A stretch of DNA of 64,000 nt, from NCBI GenBank assembly GCA_905215555.1, contig CAJMQU010000017.1, positions 17,312 to 81,311 of the forward strand. Direction: 5' to 3'. The position numbers and the translations under genes were made by a program. The DNA is from an uncultured bacterium. Its GTDB lineage: Bacteria; Bacteroidota; Bacteroidia; Bacteroidales; Bacteroidaceae. Below are positions 52,417-62,519 of the stretch, piece by piece; positions within the stretch are counted from its first letter, which is position 1, and each line of letters starts with the position of its first letter. Below the pieces are notes generated by a model, which worked only from the letters and a program-made list of their open reading frames with translations, had not been told where the DNA came from and did no database searches.

Positions 52417-53979
52417 TCATTTATCACTGATGCGGAAATAATCGAAGTCCACATAACCGCCGGACGTCTGCGTCGCATAATTGAAAAGTCCGAAACGGTA
52501 GCCCATAAAGTGCGGAATCGTATAAGCCATCCTAAGCTGGCTGCCGATCTTCGTCCACTTCTTGCCATCCAGGCTATAATAAAAGTCGGCCTTGTCTTGC
52601 AGGTCCGTAAAGTTACATTCGGCTTTCAGAAATACTGTGCTTTGGTTTAGCGGCAGGCTCTCCACTTCTTCCGGCGTATCGGCCTGAGCACTTATCATAA
52701 CGATCTTTTTCACCCCGTTCTCATACTTCACGCCTACCAGTCCATATTTCTTCTGGAGAAGCGCCAACCCTGCAAAATCCCCTTCCTTCATACCGGATAC
52801 ATCAATGGAAGTCGTTCCCGAACATACCGGTCCGATCGTCCGTTGAGTCAAAGTATTCCGGGCCAACAAGAAATCATTATCCACCCGTCCGGTTTTCAGG
52901 CGCAGATAGCCCTTACGCTCGCTGACCGACCAAAGGGAATTATCCGGATTGTGGTTCCATTGCCAAACCAACGGTAAAGCCACCTCCTTCTTCTTGCGAG
53001 TGAACTCATCCGAAGCAACAATGCCCGGGATCAGCCCTTTACCGGCAGGCAGTTCCAAAGTTTCCGGCACCTTTCCGTCAATGCCGATTACCGGCCAACC
53101 ATCTTCCCACTTCACCGGAACCAGGTAAGGGATGCGGCCTACCGAACCATTGTCGCGGAAAAGATATGCGAACCATTTACCATCGGGAGTATCCACCAGA
53201 CCTCCTTGAGCAACGCCTTTATCCTGCAAGGCAACTTTGCCTTCCCACGGCCCGTTCATACTGTCGGCACGATGGATAACCACCGTGCGCATCCCCCCTT
53301 TAGGCCAGGTGATATTAAACAGATAGTACTTCCCATTCACCTTGAACAATTGGGAACCTTCAGCCGGCAGACCAACATTATCTCCAGATGGAGCGCTGGC
53401 ATTCTCTATAAACACCCGTTCCGTTCCTTCTTTTATGCCCGATAAATCGTCTTTTAGTTCCGCAATATGCAGCTTTCCACCGCCCCAAATCATATAGATA
53501 CGGCCGTCATCATCAAAGAATACCGTATGGTCGTGATAGGCAGGTTTGAAGGTACTTACTTCCCAGGGTCCTTTTTCTATGTCCCGGGTACTGAATATAT
53601 AAGTCTTTCCGGTGGTCTGGGCAAAGGTAGTCACATAATACATATTATTATGGTAGCGTATACAACTCGCCCAAGTACCACGGCCATAGGTGCTTTTGCC
53701 ATTAGCCAGGTTCAATTCGTCCATATCCTCCAGGATGTCATAGCAGTAGTTCACAATTTCCCAGTTCACAAGGTCTTTCGACTTCATGATGGGTACCCCT
53801 GGAGCCATATGCATGGTGGTGCTACTCATGTAATAAGTGTCCCCCACCCGAATTATCGACATATCCGGTACATCGGCATAGATCACCGGATTCTTAGCAG
53901 AACCGGTTTGCGCAAAAGCTGCGCAACCGTAGGCAATGACTGCCAGCAGAAAAATACAAAAACGTTTTTGCATAATCAT
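52417..53979 (-). CDS. GH43 (subfamily 12-like) arabinofuranosidase/xylosidase
   Basis: The protein has 520 residues with a signal peptide ending AFAQT; a second ATG two codons in is equally plausible. The N-terminus has VIYADVPDMSIIRVGDTYYMSST (base Asp in PDMS), then KPAYHDHTVFFDDDGRIYMIWGG, and PAEGSQLFKVNGKYYLFN for the acid. A concanavalin-like domain from about 325 (ASDEFTRKKKEVALPLVWQWNHNPDN). The PDMS signature is what I associate with GH43_12. It lies 37 bp upstream of the other GH43 on the same strand, so the two form an operon without SusC/D genes. Confidence 0.9.
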   Translation of the reverse strand: MIMQKRFCIFLLAVIAYGCAAFAQTGSAKNPVIYADVPDMSIIRVGDTYYMSSTTMHMAPGVPIMKSKDLVNWEIVNYCYDILEDMDELNLANGKSTYGRGTWASCIRYHNNMYYVTTFAQTTGKTYIFSTRDIEKGPWEVSTFKPAYHDHTVFFDDDGRIYMIWGGGKLHIAELKDDLSGIKEGTERVFIENASAPSGDNVGLPAEGSQLFKVNGKYYLFNITWPKGGMRTVVIHRADSMNGPWEGKVALQDKGVAQGGLVDTPDGKWFAYLFRDNGSVGRIPYLVPVKWEDGWPVIGIDGKVPETLELPAGKGLIPGIVASDEFTRKKKEVALPLVWQWNHNPDNSLWSVSERKGYLRLKTGRVDNDFLLARNTLTQRTIGPVCSGTTSIDVSGMKEGDFAGLALLQKKYGLVGVKYENGVKKIVMISAQADTPEEVESLPLNQSTVFLKAECNFTDLQDKADFYYSLDGKKWTKIGSQLRMAYTIPHFMGYRFGLFNYATQTSGGYVDFDYFRISDK

Positions 53980-54006
53980 ATCTTTTTTATTAGAAATCTC
54001 CCGACA

Positions 54007-54015
54007 GCAAATATA
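54007..54015 (-). promoter_or_regulatory. -7 box for the GH43 pair
   Basis: The minus strand reads TATATTTGC, perfect TAnnTTTGy, 28 nt upstream of the 53979 start. A TATCTcaAGATA palindrome lies just upstream. The rest of this 394-bp gap (53980-54373) holds no gene, only this promoter and the terminator near 54260. Confidence 0.55.
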
Positions 54016-54257
54016 CAGTATCTATCTCAAGATAGTCATATGTTCATTTAACACATTCTTTCACTGACATTACATCATTGCCTTCAAATATTTCATTTTC
54101 TTTCGCCCACGTTACATCAGGCGCATAAGACACCTCTGAAACAGCAAACAGCCTGTTTTGGCAAAGAAAAACAATCTCCTTCCCAAACAGATTTGGCAGA
54201 ATCGTATCAAAAGCTCTTTCAGTAGTGTAAAAAAATAAAGTGGTATAAATGGGCGTT

Positions 54258-54284
54258 TTATTTTTCCCTATTAGGAAAAAATAA
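54258..54284 (-). terminator. Hairpin downstream of the glycosyltransferase operon
   Basis: TTATTTTTCC (54258-54267) and GGAAAAAATAA (54274-54284) pair with one bulged A and provide a T-run on each strand. It lies 90 bp beyond the glycosyltransferase stop. Confidence 0.55.
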
Positions 54285-54373
54285 TTTAGTAATAGCCTAA
54301 TAATAACTTGGGAGAAAAATTATCATTTATGTACCAGGCTATTTTCAAAGTGTTACTTACATAGAAAACATAA

Positions 54374-55471
54374 TTAGTGCTTTTCCCAGAAATCAAGATA
54401 CCGACGGGCTACTTTGACGTGATCATGGTGTTTAGCCACATATTCAATGCTCTGTGCGGACAGTTCCGGAATACGTTCCTTATGAAGCACAATATCTTCC
54501 AGTTTCCGATAGATATCCTGTTCGTCCGGCAGCACGTTGATGATGGGGCGAAGCTTTGTTTCGTTTATGATTTCATAATTCTCCGGTTCTCCGCCCCCCA
54601 CTACGGTCAGTCCCTTTGCCATAGCGAGCAATGAATTCATTGAGGGAGTGTATGAATAGAGTTGGTCCAACTGGACGTCAGCATCATCCATCAGTTGCCG
54701 GTAGCGTGCATAGGGCGCATCGTGGACTTCGGTAATGCGGCAAAGTTCAGAATACTTGTGCTGTACTTCTTGCAGGACGGGAAGCATGACATCAGTCCCC
54801 TTCAAATTGCTACGTGCCGACTGAATGCCGATAAAGAAGTTCAGAATCTCCGGCACACAACGAACCCTGAAAGTTATTTCGCGCAAATCAATCGGCAAGG
54901 GAATGAAGGCCGTTTTCTCCGGAAAATAAGGCTGATAAGAAACGTAGTATTCCCATAAACAGGCAATTATGCCATTACAACTCTTAGCAATGATTTGGTT
55001 GGCATGGGCAGTTCCGCCATACAAGCATTCTTGTAGCTCTGTCCGGTTATCTAACGTATCCCTATACCTGCTTCCTATCTTAAAATCAGAATAACGGAAA
55101 GTATCTGTCTCCATACACGCTTTGGTATAATAGTAATCCGTACCAAAAGCCCCTAAAAACACTTTTTTATTATGCCGCCTCAAATAATGATACACAGGAA
55201 GAGCCCGTTCCGAACGAATACGAAGAAAATAAGGATGAGTAATCTGTACTACATCATACCCTCTAAACTTAGGCAAATGATACAAGATACGGCAAACACA
55301 GCCAATTCCATCAGCAAAACTATTTGTCGGACGATTCAAAGAAATATCATATGAATATTTTCGCCAACCATTATCACTGGCTGCTACACAAACTTCATGT
55401 CCTAAAGTACGTAATCCTTCTGCCAAATTCCAATGTAAATTGCTGCATTCTCCTATCAGTAATATTCTCAT
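54374..55471 (-). CDS. Glycosyltransferase (GT-B fold, GT1/GT4-like)
   Basis: The protein has 365 residues, no signal peptide. It begins MRILLIGECSNLHWNLAEGLRTLGHEV, a GT-B N-terminal Rossmann pattern, and the C-terminal half has a donor-binding-like stretch (ADVQLDQLYSYTPSMNSLLAMAKGLTVVGGGEPENYEI). It overlaps no neighbour and starts 3 bp after the GT2 gene, so the two are one operon. Likely role: lipopolysaccharide, capsule or protein O-glycan assembly. Donor sugar unknown. Confidence 0.82.
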   Translation of the reverse strand: MRILLIGECSNLHWNLAEGLRTLGHEVCVAASDNGWRKYSYDISLNRPTNSFADGIGCVCRILYHLPKFRGYDVVQITHPYFLRIRSERALPVYHYLRRHNKKVFLGAFGTDYYYTKACMETDTFRYSDFKIGSRYRDTLDNRTELQECLYGGTAHANQIIAKSCNGIIACLWEYYVSYQPYFPEKTAFIPLPIDLREITFRVRCVPEILNFFIGIQSARSNLKGTDVMLPVLQEVQHKYSELCRITEVHDAPYARYRQLMDDADVQLDQLYSYTPSMNSLLAMAKGLTVVGGGEPENYEIINETKLRPIINVLPDEQDIYRKLEDIVLHKERIPELSAQSIEYVAKHHDHVKVARRYLDFWEKH

Positions 55472-55474
55472 AAA

Positions 55475-56350
55475 TCAAACAAAAATATTAATCACCATAC
55501 GAGCAATCCGATACTTCCAGGTATAATCAATTTTAGGTAACGGAAGAAACCCCTCATACTTCAAAGCTTTAAACTGTTGCTGCAAATACGGACTCCGGTT
55601 TCGCAAAAGCAACCGGATATAATCGATTATCAAAAAGTTCAAACGCCGTTTCACCCCCATTGTTCTCATTGACTCTGCCCCTTCAGCAGCTTCAACAGAA
55701 AGAAGCAGATCTTTCATCCGATAAAGCATCTTATGAAAATCAGCCAACCGTCGCAAACGCATTTCCAAGGAACTTTGATGAGTAATAGAAAACGGATTCA
55801 TGTAATAGGCATAGAAGTGAGCATTTGTAACAACCGTCGTGCTTGCCCAGCAATAAACCTTTGCCAAAAAGTCTTCATCCTCATGATAACATTCTTCTGC
55901 AAAAGTGATGTTATGGTCATTCAAGAACCTGCGACGGAAGAAGTGCCTGCAAGCACTGCCAGTAAAGTTTTCACTGTTCAGGTACTCTGCCCCAGAATCA
56001 TATGTCGTCCACATAGAGATAGAGATAAACGACTTAAATACTTTTTCCCTAACCTTACACATGTTGAAAGAGCAGACATCCGGATGTATCTTCATTAGCT
56101 CTGGAATACATTGGGTAAGGTTCTGCAAAAGAAAATCATCCGCATCTATAAACATCAGATAAGTGCCTGTTGCCTGGCGCATACCTTTATTGCGGGCAGC
56201 CCCCAAGCCCTTTCCGCCATCATCCGTCACTATGACTTCATAACTTCCTTCTTCCATCCCCTGCTCACGTATAGAGTTGATGCAGCGTTGCAGCAACATT
56301 TTGTCTGCCGCACCGTAAAAAGGAATTATTATACTGATAAAAGGATTCAT
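55475..56350 (-). CDS. GT2 family glycosyltransferase
   Basis: Start at 56350 (MNPFISIIIPFYGAADKMLLQRC), which matches GT2 N-termini; the frame opens 14 codons earlier. 291 residues. GT-A motifs: VIVTDDGGKGLGAARNKGMRQATGTYLMFIDADDFLL with the DxD metal site (DADD) and YHEDEDFLAKVY as the base region. It is translated just before the GT-B gene. Acceptor and donor are unknown. Confidence 0.9.
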   Translation of the reverse strand: MNPFISIIIPFYGAADKMLLQRCINSIREQGMEEGSYEVIVTDDGGKGLGAARNKGMRQATGTYLMFIDADDFLLQNLTQCIPELMKIHPDVCSFNMCKVREKVFKSFISISMWTTYDSGAEYLNSENFTGSACRHFFRRRFLNDHNITFAEECYHEDEDFLAKVYCWASTTVVTNAHFYAYYMNPFSITHQSSLEMRLRRLADFHKMLYRMKDLLLSVEAAEGAESMRTMGVKRRLNFLIIDYIRLLLRNRSPYLQQQFKALKYEGFLPLPKIDYTWKYRIARMVINIFV

Positions 56351-56424
56351 GCGACAAATATACGAAAAATCCTCCCTCAGCCTTGCAGCCAAAGAAGGAT
56401 TTTAGAGAGAAACACACTGAAAAA

Positions 56425-57753
56425 TTATTCGATAGGCACTCCTTTATAGAAGTCCAGTATCTTTGTGCGGAACAGATATTCATACTTAGCCTGCAATTCA
56501 TCCGATTGGGCCTTCATTAAGTTCTGTTTCGCCTCGTTATATTCTACGGCAGTGGCTTTGCCATTGTCATACTTCTCACTCATCAGTCTGAAAGATTCTG
56601 CGCTGGCATCAGCAGCCGTGCTACTGCTGGTATATTTGCTTTCGGAAGCGAGTGCAGTGTACCATGCCTGTTGAATTTCCTTATAAAGCGTCTTCTTCGT
56701 ATTATCCAGTTGTAATGCATAATTCTCTTGTTGAAGACGTGCCGTGCGTACACGGTTACGGGTAGAAAAACGGTTAAAGATGGGTACACTAAGATTAAAC
56801 CCTACATATTTCTTAAAGTTATCATTCATCTGCTGACCGAAATTCCGGTTCAGAGAAGAATAGTAGTTTGTACTGAGGCTACCGCCAAGACTCAATTGAG
56901 GATAAAAAGCACTCTGTGCGATACGAATACTATGTTTACTTCCTTCCAAACGATATTGAGCAGCTTGAACGGAAGCCTTATTCGCCAAAGCAATCTGATA
57001 AACTTCATCCGGAGGAGTCAATGCCACTAAATCTAATTTCACAATAGGAGAAGACAACGTAAACCCTTCCGGTGTTTCCAATTCTATAAGCTGGCTCAGA
57101 TCAAGCAAAGCCAGTTGATAATTGTTATTCGCCTGAACAGCTTTCATTTCATCCTGGGCCACACGAGCCTTTGCCTCGGCAACTTCGGCAGGAGACGCCT
57201 TGCCCAACTCGGCAAGACGAGCAATTCGGGCAAATTGTTCTTTACTCAACTTAACCTGTCCGAGAGCCACCTGATACAGTTCCTGATCGAATAACACCTG
57301 CAAATAGGCAGAAGCTATATTAATGGAAATATCTTCTTTTGCCTTTTCCAAATCTGCAATAGCCGCCTTAAGATTTAGTTTGGCCAAAGCATATTGGTTG
57401 GGGAGTTCCAACCCTGTAAAGATAGGAATATTGGTAGATAACGACAGATTTGTACTATTACTACTCGTATTGGCATAAACTATAGATTCGGTCTTTCCAT
57501 CTTCACCTTTCACATAGTTCTCCGTACGTCCCCAGTTCCAGCTCTGCCCCGCACTACCATTCACGTTCGGCAAACGCGCCCATTTAGCCGTGTTCACACT
57601 TACCTCGCTCTGTTCCGCCGCATTGGCCGTCCGGCGTATATCTATATTATGTTCGATAGCGTAGTCAATACATTGGCGCAGAGTCCACCCCTCCTGAGCC
57701 TGGGCAGAAAGTCCTCCCAACATAAGGCATGCTATGATTAATTTATTTTTCAT
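56425..57753 (-). CDS. TolC-family outer-membrane efflux protein
   Basis: The protein has 442 residues with signal peptide ending SAQAQ. Two repeats of long coiled helices and the TolC/OEP motifs (TLRQCIDYAIEHNIDIRR, YQIALANKASVQAAQYRLEGSKHSIRIAQSAFYPQLSLGG). It forms the outer-membrane exit duct for the MacA/MacB-type exporter encoded upstream on the same strand. Confidence 0.93.
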   Translation of the reverse strand: MKNKLIIACLMLGGLSAQAQEGWTLRQCIDYAIEHNIDIRRTANAAEQSEVSVNTAKWARLPNVNGSAGQSWNWGRTENYVKGEDGKTESIVYANTSSNSTNLSLSTNIPIFTGLELPNQYALAKLNLKAAIADLEKAKEDISINIASAYLQVLFDQELYQVALGQVKLSKEQFARIARLAELGKASPAEVAEAKARVAQDEMKAVQANNNYQLALLDLSQLIELETPEGFTLSSPIVKLDLVALTPPDEVYQIALANKASVQAAQYRLEGSKHSIRIAQSAFYPQLSLGGSLSTNYYSSLNRNFGQQMNDNFKKYVGFNLSVPIFNRFSTRNRVRTARLQQENYALQLDNTKKTLYKEIQQAWYTALASESKYTSSSTAADASAESFRLMSEKYDNGKATAVEYNEAKQNLMKAQSDELQAKYEYLFRTKILDFYKGVPIE

Positions 57754-57797
57754 ATTTCAATGATACTATTGAGTTATAACAAATGATTCATTAAAGC

Positions 57798-58898
57798 TTA
57801 CTTATCTTTTTTCTCGGCACCACGTACTTTGGCCTTTCCATCCACACCGTCCTTAATGACAATCTTGATACCATCGCTCATGCCTACCTTCACCTGTTTA
57901 CGTTCAAACTTCTGCACAGGTACACTGTCCGTCATAACATATACGAATGTACTGTCACCACTAAATTCAATAGTACTTTCCGGTAAAGTGAGCGCTTTTT
58001 CAGCACGTTCCAGCACAATTTCCGCATTGGCAGAATACCCCGAACGAATCATCACCGTATCCGGAACCTGAATAGCTGCTTTAATCTCAAACTGATTAGC
58101 CCCGTTCTCCTCTACCCCCTTCGGTGAGATATATTCCAGCATAGCCTCGAATGACAGATTCTGCAAAGCACCAATCGTCAGTTTCACCGGCATCCCTTCA
58201 TGCACGCGCCCTACTTCGGTTTCATCAATCTTACCCTTGAAAATCAAGTCGTTCATGTTGGCAACCGTAGCGATTGTAGTACCATCATTGAATGTATTAC
58301 TCATAATCACCGAGTTACCTGCTTTTACAGGAACATCCAGTATCAGACCGTCGATGGTAGACCGGATAAGCGTACTTGAGAAAGAAGCACTGCTTTTTGT
58401 AATACCTTCTTTCACAATTTCCAGATTATCTTTAGCTGTCTGCAATTCTTCACGCGCCTGCTTCACACTCACCTCAGCCTTCTCGTATTCCTCACGGCTG
58501 ATCAACTTGTCTTCAAACAACTTCTCTATACGGGCAAAATCGGTTTCACCTTGTTTGGCATTGAGTTCTGCCAGGCGCACACGACTTTCGGCAGAGTTCA
58601 GCGTACCCAATTCGGGAATCACTTTCACCTTAGCAATCACCTCTCCCTTACGTATGCTCTGCCCAGCCTCTTTATACAACTCGTCAATGATACCCGAAAT
58701 CTGAGGTTTGATAAGAATCTCGTCTCTCGGTTCCACCTTTCCGGTCGCCACAGTTGTTTTTTCCAAGTCAGCTACCGTCGGAGTTACCGTTTCATAAACC
58801 GTAATCTTCGGTTTGGACTTCTGGTAAAGGAACACAAACGTGAAGATGAAAATGGCAGCTACAACTACCAACAATGCGATTTTCAGATACTTTTTCAT
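57798..58898 (-). CDS. MacA/HlyD-type periplasmic adaptor
   Basis: The protein has 366 residues with one N-terminal membrane helix. It shows the barrel-sandwich half motifs (VEPRDEILIKPQISGIIDELYKEAGQSIRKGEVIAKV; IDGLILDVPVKAGNSVIM), a coiled-coil hairpin between (about 100-165), and a beta-barrel (MPVKLTIGALQNLSFEAMLEYISP). It bridges TolC and the ABC permeases. Confidence 0.93.
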   Translation of the reverse strand: MKKYLKIALLVVVAAIFIFTFVFLYQKSKPKITVYETVTPTVADLEKTTVATGKVEPRDEILIKPQISGIIDELYKEAGQSIRKGEVIAKVKVIPELGTLNSAESRVRLAELNAKQGETDFARIEKLFEDKLISREEYEKAEVSVKQAREELQTAKDNLEIVKEGITKSSASFSSTLIRSTIDGLILDVPVKAGNSVIMSNTFNDGTTIATVANMNDLIFKGKIDETEVGRVHEGMPVKLTIGALQNLSFEAMLEYISPKGVEENGANQFEIKAAIQVPDTVMIRSGYSANAEIVLERAEKALTLPESTIEFSGDSTFVYVMTDSVPVQKFERKQVKVGMSDGIKIVIKDGVDGKAKVRGAEKKDK

Positions 58899-58992
58899 AC
58901 TATTATTATATTATTGTTTTTTTATTTCTGTTTTTATATCCCGCCCACACACCCGCAGGCTCTTTTATTTTTGAATTTATAATCTATAATTA

Positions 58993-60237
58993 TTATTCGT
59001 CCCTTATCGCCTCAATAGGTTTGATAGCCATAGCACGATAGGCCGGTGCCAGCCCTGCAAGTACTCCCAGAGCAATCAGTAATGCGCAGGTACCTATAGC
59101 CAATCCGAATGAGACCTGATAATGGGTAGTGATATTTCCCGGATCATTGGCAGCAACTTCCAACACCTGCAACACAAGTACGGCAAAAGAAATACCTGCC
59201 ATACCGGCAATAGTGGTCAGTACCATACTTTCCGAAAGAATCTGCTGCAAAATGTCTCGCGGCCGTGCCCCGATGGCCCGGCGGATACCAATCTCCGTGG
59301 TACGTTCACGCACCGTCACCATCATAATATTCGATACCCCAATAGCTCCGGCAAACAAAGTTCCCAGACCTACCATCCAAATCAGAATACGGACTCCCGC
59401 CATCAGATTATCCACCATAGAGAACATGGCTTCCGCATTCAGCATCATCACTGCCTGTTTATCATCCGGAGATATATAATGAGCTGCCTTCACGATGCGT
59501 TCCACTTTGTCTTGAATATCCGTCACCTTAATACCCGGTTTCACAGTGAAACATACCACATGTATCCGGTTGCCCAGATTATATGCCTGTTTCATGGTGG
59601 TATAAGGTAAAGTCACAGCCTCCGATGCCTGTCCCTGTATATTCATGTTACCCTCGGACGAGCACATACCGATAACCTGATAGTAAATGCCATCCACCCG
59701 GATATATTTTCCACAAGGGTCTTCTCCCGGACGGAACAAACTTTCATACACACGCTTACCAATCACGCACACTTTACGCGCCTCCTTAATATCCACATCA
59801 TTGATGAAGCGCCCATACGCCATTTCCTGATGCTCTATATGTTCATATTCGGGATACAATCCCTTTACGCTACAATCATATTTCTTATCTCCATATATGG
59901 CTGTTTTTCCCCAATAGGCGATGGAAGGTGTGATGATGTCTATCTCATCCACTCCATGACGCAGGCGCTCAATATCCGAAAGTTCCAGATCCCACCAGCG
60001 CCCCTTACGGAAACCTTTGTACGCCTCTCCCGTCTTCTGCGAAACCAAGAAAGCCGAATTTGTGGCAAAGCCTTCAAACTGCGAGCTCATGGCCTGTTGC
60101 ATCCCTTGTCCGCCACCGATAAGTGCCACCAACATGAAAATGCCCCAGAATACACCAAATGCCGTCAGCAAACTTCGCGTCTTGTTTCTTGTAATCGTGA
60201 TGAGGATTTCCTCACAAGAGTCTATATCTATTCTCAT
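58993..60237 (-). CDS. MacB-like ABC permease (FtsX domain), copy 1
   Basis: The protein has 414 residues: one N-terminal membrane helix, a long periplasmic MacB_PCD domain (about 45-280) and three C-terminal helices with GVSNIMMVTVRERTTEIGIRRAIGARPRDILQQI, the FtsX/MacB coupling signature. It has no ATPase domain. That is the separate gene at 61623. Probably dimerises with the neighbouring permease. Confidence 0.92.
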   Translation of the reverse strand: MRIDIDSCEEILITITRNKTRSLLTAFGVFWGIFMLVALIGGGQGMQQAMSSQFEGFATNSAFLVSQKTGEAYKGFRKGRWWDLELSDIERLRHGVDEIDIITPSIAYWGKTAIYGDKKYDCSVKGLYPEYEHIEHQEMAYGRFINDVDIKEARKVCVIGKRVYESLFRPGEDPCGKYIRVDGIYYQVIGMCSSEGNMNIQGQASEAVTLPYTTMKQAYNLGNRIHVVCFTVKPGIKVTDIQDKVERIVKAAHYISPDDKQAVMMLNAEAMFSMVDNLMAGVRILIWMVGLGTLFAGAIGVSNIMMVTVRERTTEIGIRRAIGARPRDILQQILSESMVLTTIAGMAGISFAVLVLQVLEVAANDPGNITTHYQVSFGLAIGTCALLIALGVLAGLAPAYRAMAIKPIEAIRDE

Positions 60238-60264
60238 AATTTCTATTTACGATTTACGTTCGAC

Positions 60265-61524
60265 TTAATCCGCTCTCAACGCCTCTATCGGACTGATACT
60301 AACAGCTTTCTTTGCCGGAAAAAATCCTGCCAGCGTACCCGCTACAATCAAGGTAAGCGTGGCCTGGACAGCAATTCCCAGATCGACAGTCGGATTTGAA
60401 AACATGGTCTGCTGAAACATACCCGCATCCATAGTCTGATTTCCGAAAGCCGAATTCATCCATTCCGTGACGGCAATGCCGGCCACCATGCCTATATATC
60501 CGAATAAAGTGGTGATAGTGACACTTTCCACTATAATCAGCCACAGAATAGACAACGGCTTCGCTCCAAGTGCCTTGCGGATACCAAATTCGCGGGTACG
60601 CTCTTTTACCGTAATCAGCATAATGTTCGACACTCCGACTATTCCGCTCAACAAGGTGAAAATACCAATCACCCAGATAGCCGTGCGAAGCATTCCCATT
60701 GCATTCTGCGTCCGCATATAGTCGGTGAAGCGGTTCCATATCCAAATTGCACTGTTATCCTGAGGATCAAAACGCCGATTGGCGCCAATCACCTTACGAT
60801 AATTAGACTCAAAGATCTCATTGCTCTCTATCGTTTCCAAATTTTTAGTAGTAAAGATGATATTGTTCAACTGTTCGCCTTTATTATAAATGGCCTGCAA
60901 AGTAGAAAAGGGAATATAGGCCTCACTGGCTTCACGGTCTCCCTGATCGTTATAAATGCCAACCACCTGATAGGCTACGCCACTCGCATTGACAAACTGC
61001 CCGATAGGTTCGGTATGCGTTTTGCCAAACAGAATATCAGCAGTCTTCTTATGTATAACTATAACTTTCCGGCGCTCTTTCAAGTCATTCTGATTAATGA
61101 AGCGTCCGTCCGCAGTCTTCACTGTCTCCACTTCCGTATAGTTAGGATGTACCCCCATCAGGGAGATATTTACATACTCCTGCCCGAAACTGACGTTTAC
61201 ATTACTCTGCCTCACAGTAGCACCGGCACTGATTACATAATCCGGAAAATACTTTTCCGTCGCTTCCAGGTCACTGTTCTCCAGACGAACACGGCGTCCC
61301 TCCTTCAACCCCGCATAGGGCTTGGAAGTCCATCCCGGAAAAATGCGGATAGAATTCAATGCACGTTCCGACGACGACTGGTCGAAAGCATGGATGATAC
61401 CGTTTCCGGCACCCAACAGCACTATCAGCATAAAAATGCCCCATGCCACGGCAAACCCTGTAAGGAACGTGCGCAACTTATTCCGTTTGATGGTTCCGTA
61501 TATCTCTTGCCAAATATCAAACAT
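60265..61524 (-). CDS. MacB-like ABC permease (FtsX domain), copy 2
   Basis: The protein has 419 residues with the same four-helix MacB/FtsX plan as the preceding gene (VGVSNIMLITVKERTREFGIRKALGAKPLSILWLI), but clearly diverged in the periplasmic domain. Two different permeases next to one ATPase suggest a heterodimeric exporter. Confidence 0.92.
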   Translation of the reverse strand: MFDIWQEIYGTIKRNKLRTFLTGFAVAWGIFMLIVLLGAGNGIIHAFDQSSSERALNSIRIFPGWTSKPYAGLKEGRRVRLENSDLEATEKYFPDYVISAGATVRQSNVNVSFGQEYVNISLMGVHPNYTEVETVKTADGRFINQNDLKERRKVIVIHKKTADILFGKTHTEPIGQFVNASGVAYQVVGIYNDQGDREASEAYIPFSTLQAIYNKGEQLNNIIFTTKNLETIESNEIFESNYRKVIGANRRFDPQDNSAIWIWNRFTDYMRTQNAMGMLRTAIWVIGIFTLLSGIVGVSNIMLITVKERTREFGIRKALGAKPLSILWLIIVESVTITTLFGYIGMVAGIAVTEWMNSAFGNQTMDAGMFQQTMFSNPTVDLGIAVQATLTLIVAGTLAGFFPAKKAVSISPIEALRAD

Positions 61525-61622
61525 TCTGAATTAAGAATTAATGATTTTAAAATTAAAGAGCTGAAAGCTGACCGGCATGCCGGAGTTTTCATTCTTTCAT
61601 GATTCACTCGCTTACCGGTTTG

Positions 61623-62339
61623 TCATTTCATGATCCCATCTATTCCGAACGGAGAAGCGTCATGATTCAGGTTCTCTTCGATACTGCCGATAATGCCATC
61701 CTTGATATGGATAATCTTATCCGTCTGGTTGGCTACACCGCTTTCGTGGGTAACTACGACAATCGTCATACCCGTCTTGTGCAAATCTTTAAGAATCTGC
61801 ATCACCTCAACGGAAGTCTTACTGTCGAGGGCACCAGTTGGCTCATCGGCAAGGATTATCTGTGGCCGGGTGATAAGTGCACGGGCTATGGCAACACGCT
61901 GTTTCTGTCCGCCGGACATTTCATTAGGCATATGGTGTGCCCAATCCTTCAGTCCCAGGCGATCCAGATATTCCAACGCCAAAGCATTGCGCTTGCGACG
62001 GCTCACTCCCTGATAGAAAAGCGGAAGCGCCACATTCTCCACCGCATCCTTGAAAGAAATCAAGTTAAAAGACTGGAAGATGAAACCTATCATACGGTTC
62101 CGGTATTCGGCAGCCTTGGTCTCGCTGAGGTTCTTAATCAGCGTGCCGTTCAGATAATACTCACCGGTATCGTAATTATCCAAAATACCTAATATATTAA
62201 GCAAGGTGGACTTACCGGAACCCGAAGCTCCCATGATGGAAACAAACTCACCCCGCTTGATATCGAGGTTGATGCCTTTGAGCACATGTAGGGGTGCCCC
62301 GTTGTTGTAGGTCTTGTTAATGTCTTTCAGCTGTATCAC
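61623..62339 (-). CDS. ABC transporter ATP-binding subunit (MacB/LolD type)
   Basis: The protein has 238 residues. Walker A GASGSGKST, Q-loop in MIGFIFQSFNLI, signature MSGGQKQRVAIARAL, Walker B IILADEPTGALD and H-loop VVVTHESGVANQ are all present. It is the first gene of the five-gene efflux operon (ATPase, permease, permease, MacA, TolC). Confidence 0.95.
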   Translation of the reverse strand: MIQLKDINKTYNNGAPLHVLKGINLDIKRGEFVSIMGASGSGKSTLLNILGILDNYDTGEYYLNGTLIKNLSETKAAEYRNRMIGFIFQSFNLISFKDAVENVALPLFYQGVSRRKRNALALEYLDRLGLKDWAHHMPNEMSGGQKQRVAIARALITRPQIILADEPTGALDSKTSVEVMQILKDLHKTGMTIVVVTHESGVANQTDKIIHIKDGIIGSIEENLNHDASPFGIDGIMK

Positions 62340-62519
62340 GTATCTCTCCTGTTTTTAGTCTGTTTACTTATTAATTTTCACTATTAGACGCGGCTGTGTT
62401 ACAAAAAGTTGCAAAGCGGGTGAACTTTTTTTAAAAAAGATTTTGAAGTGTCGTTTTTCTTTGTGTAATTTGTAACCATAAAACTAATTAACTAACCCTT
62501 TAAACAAAACTTTGATATC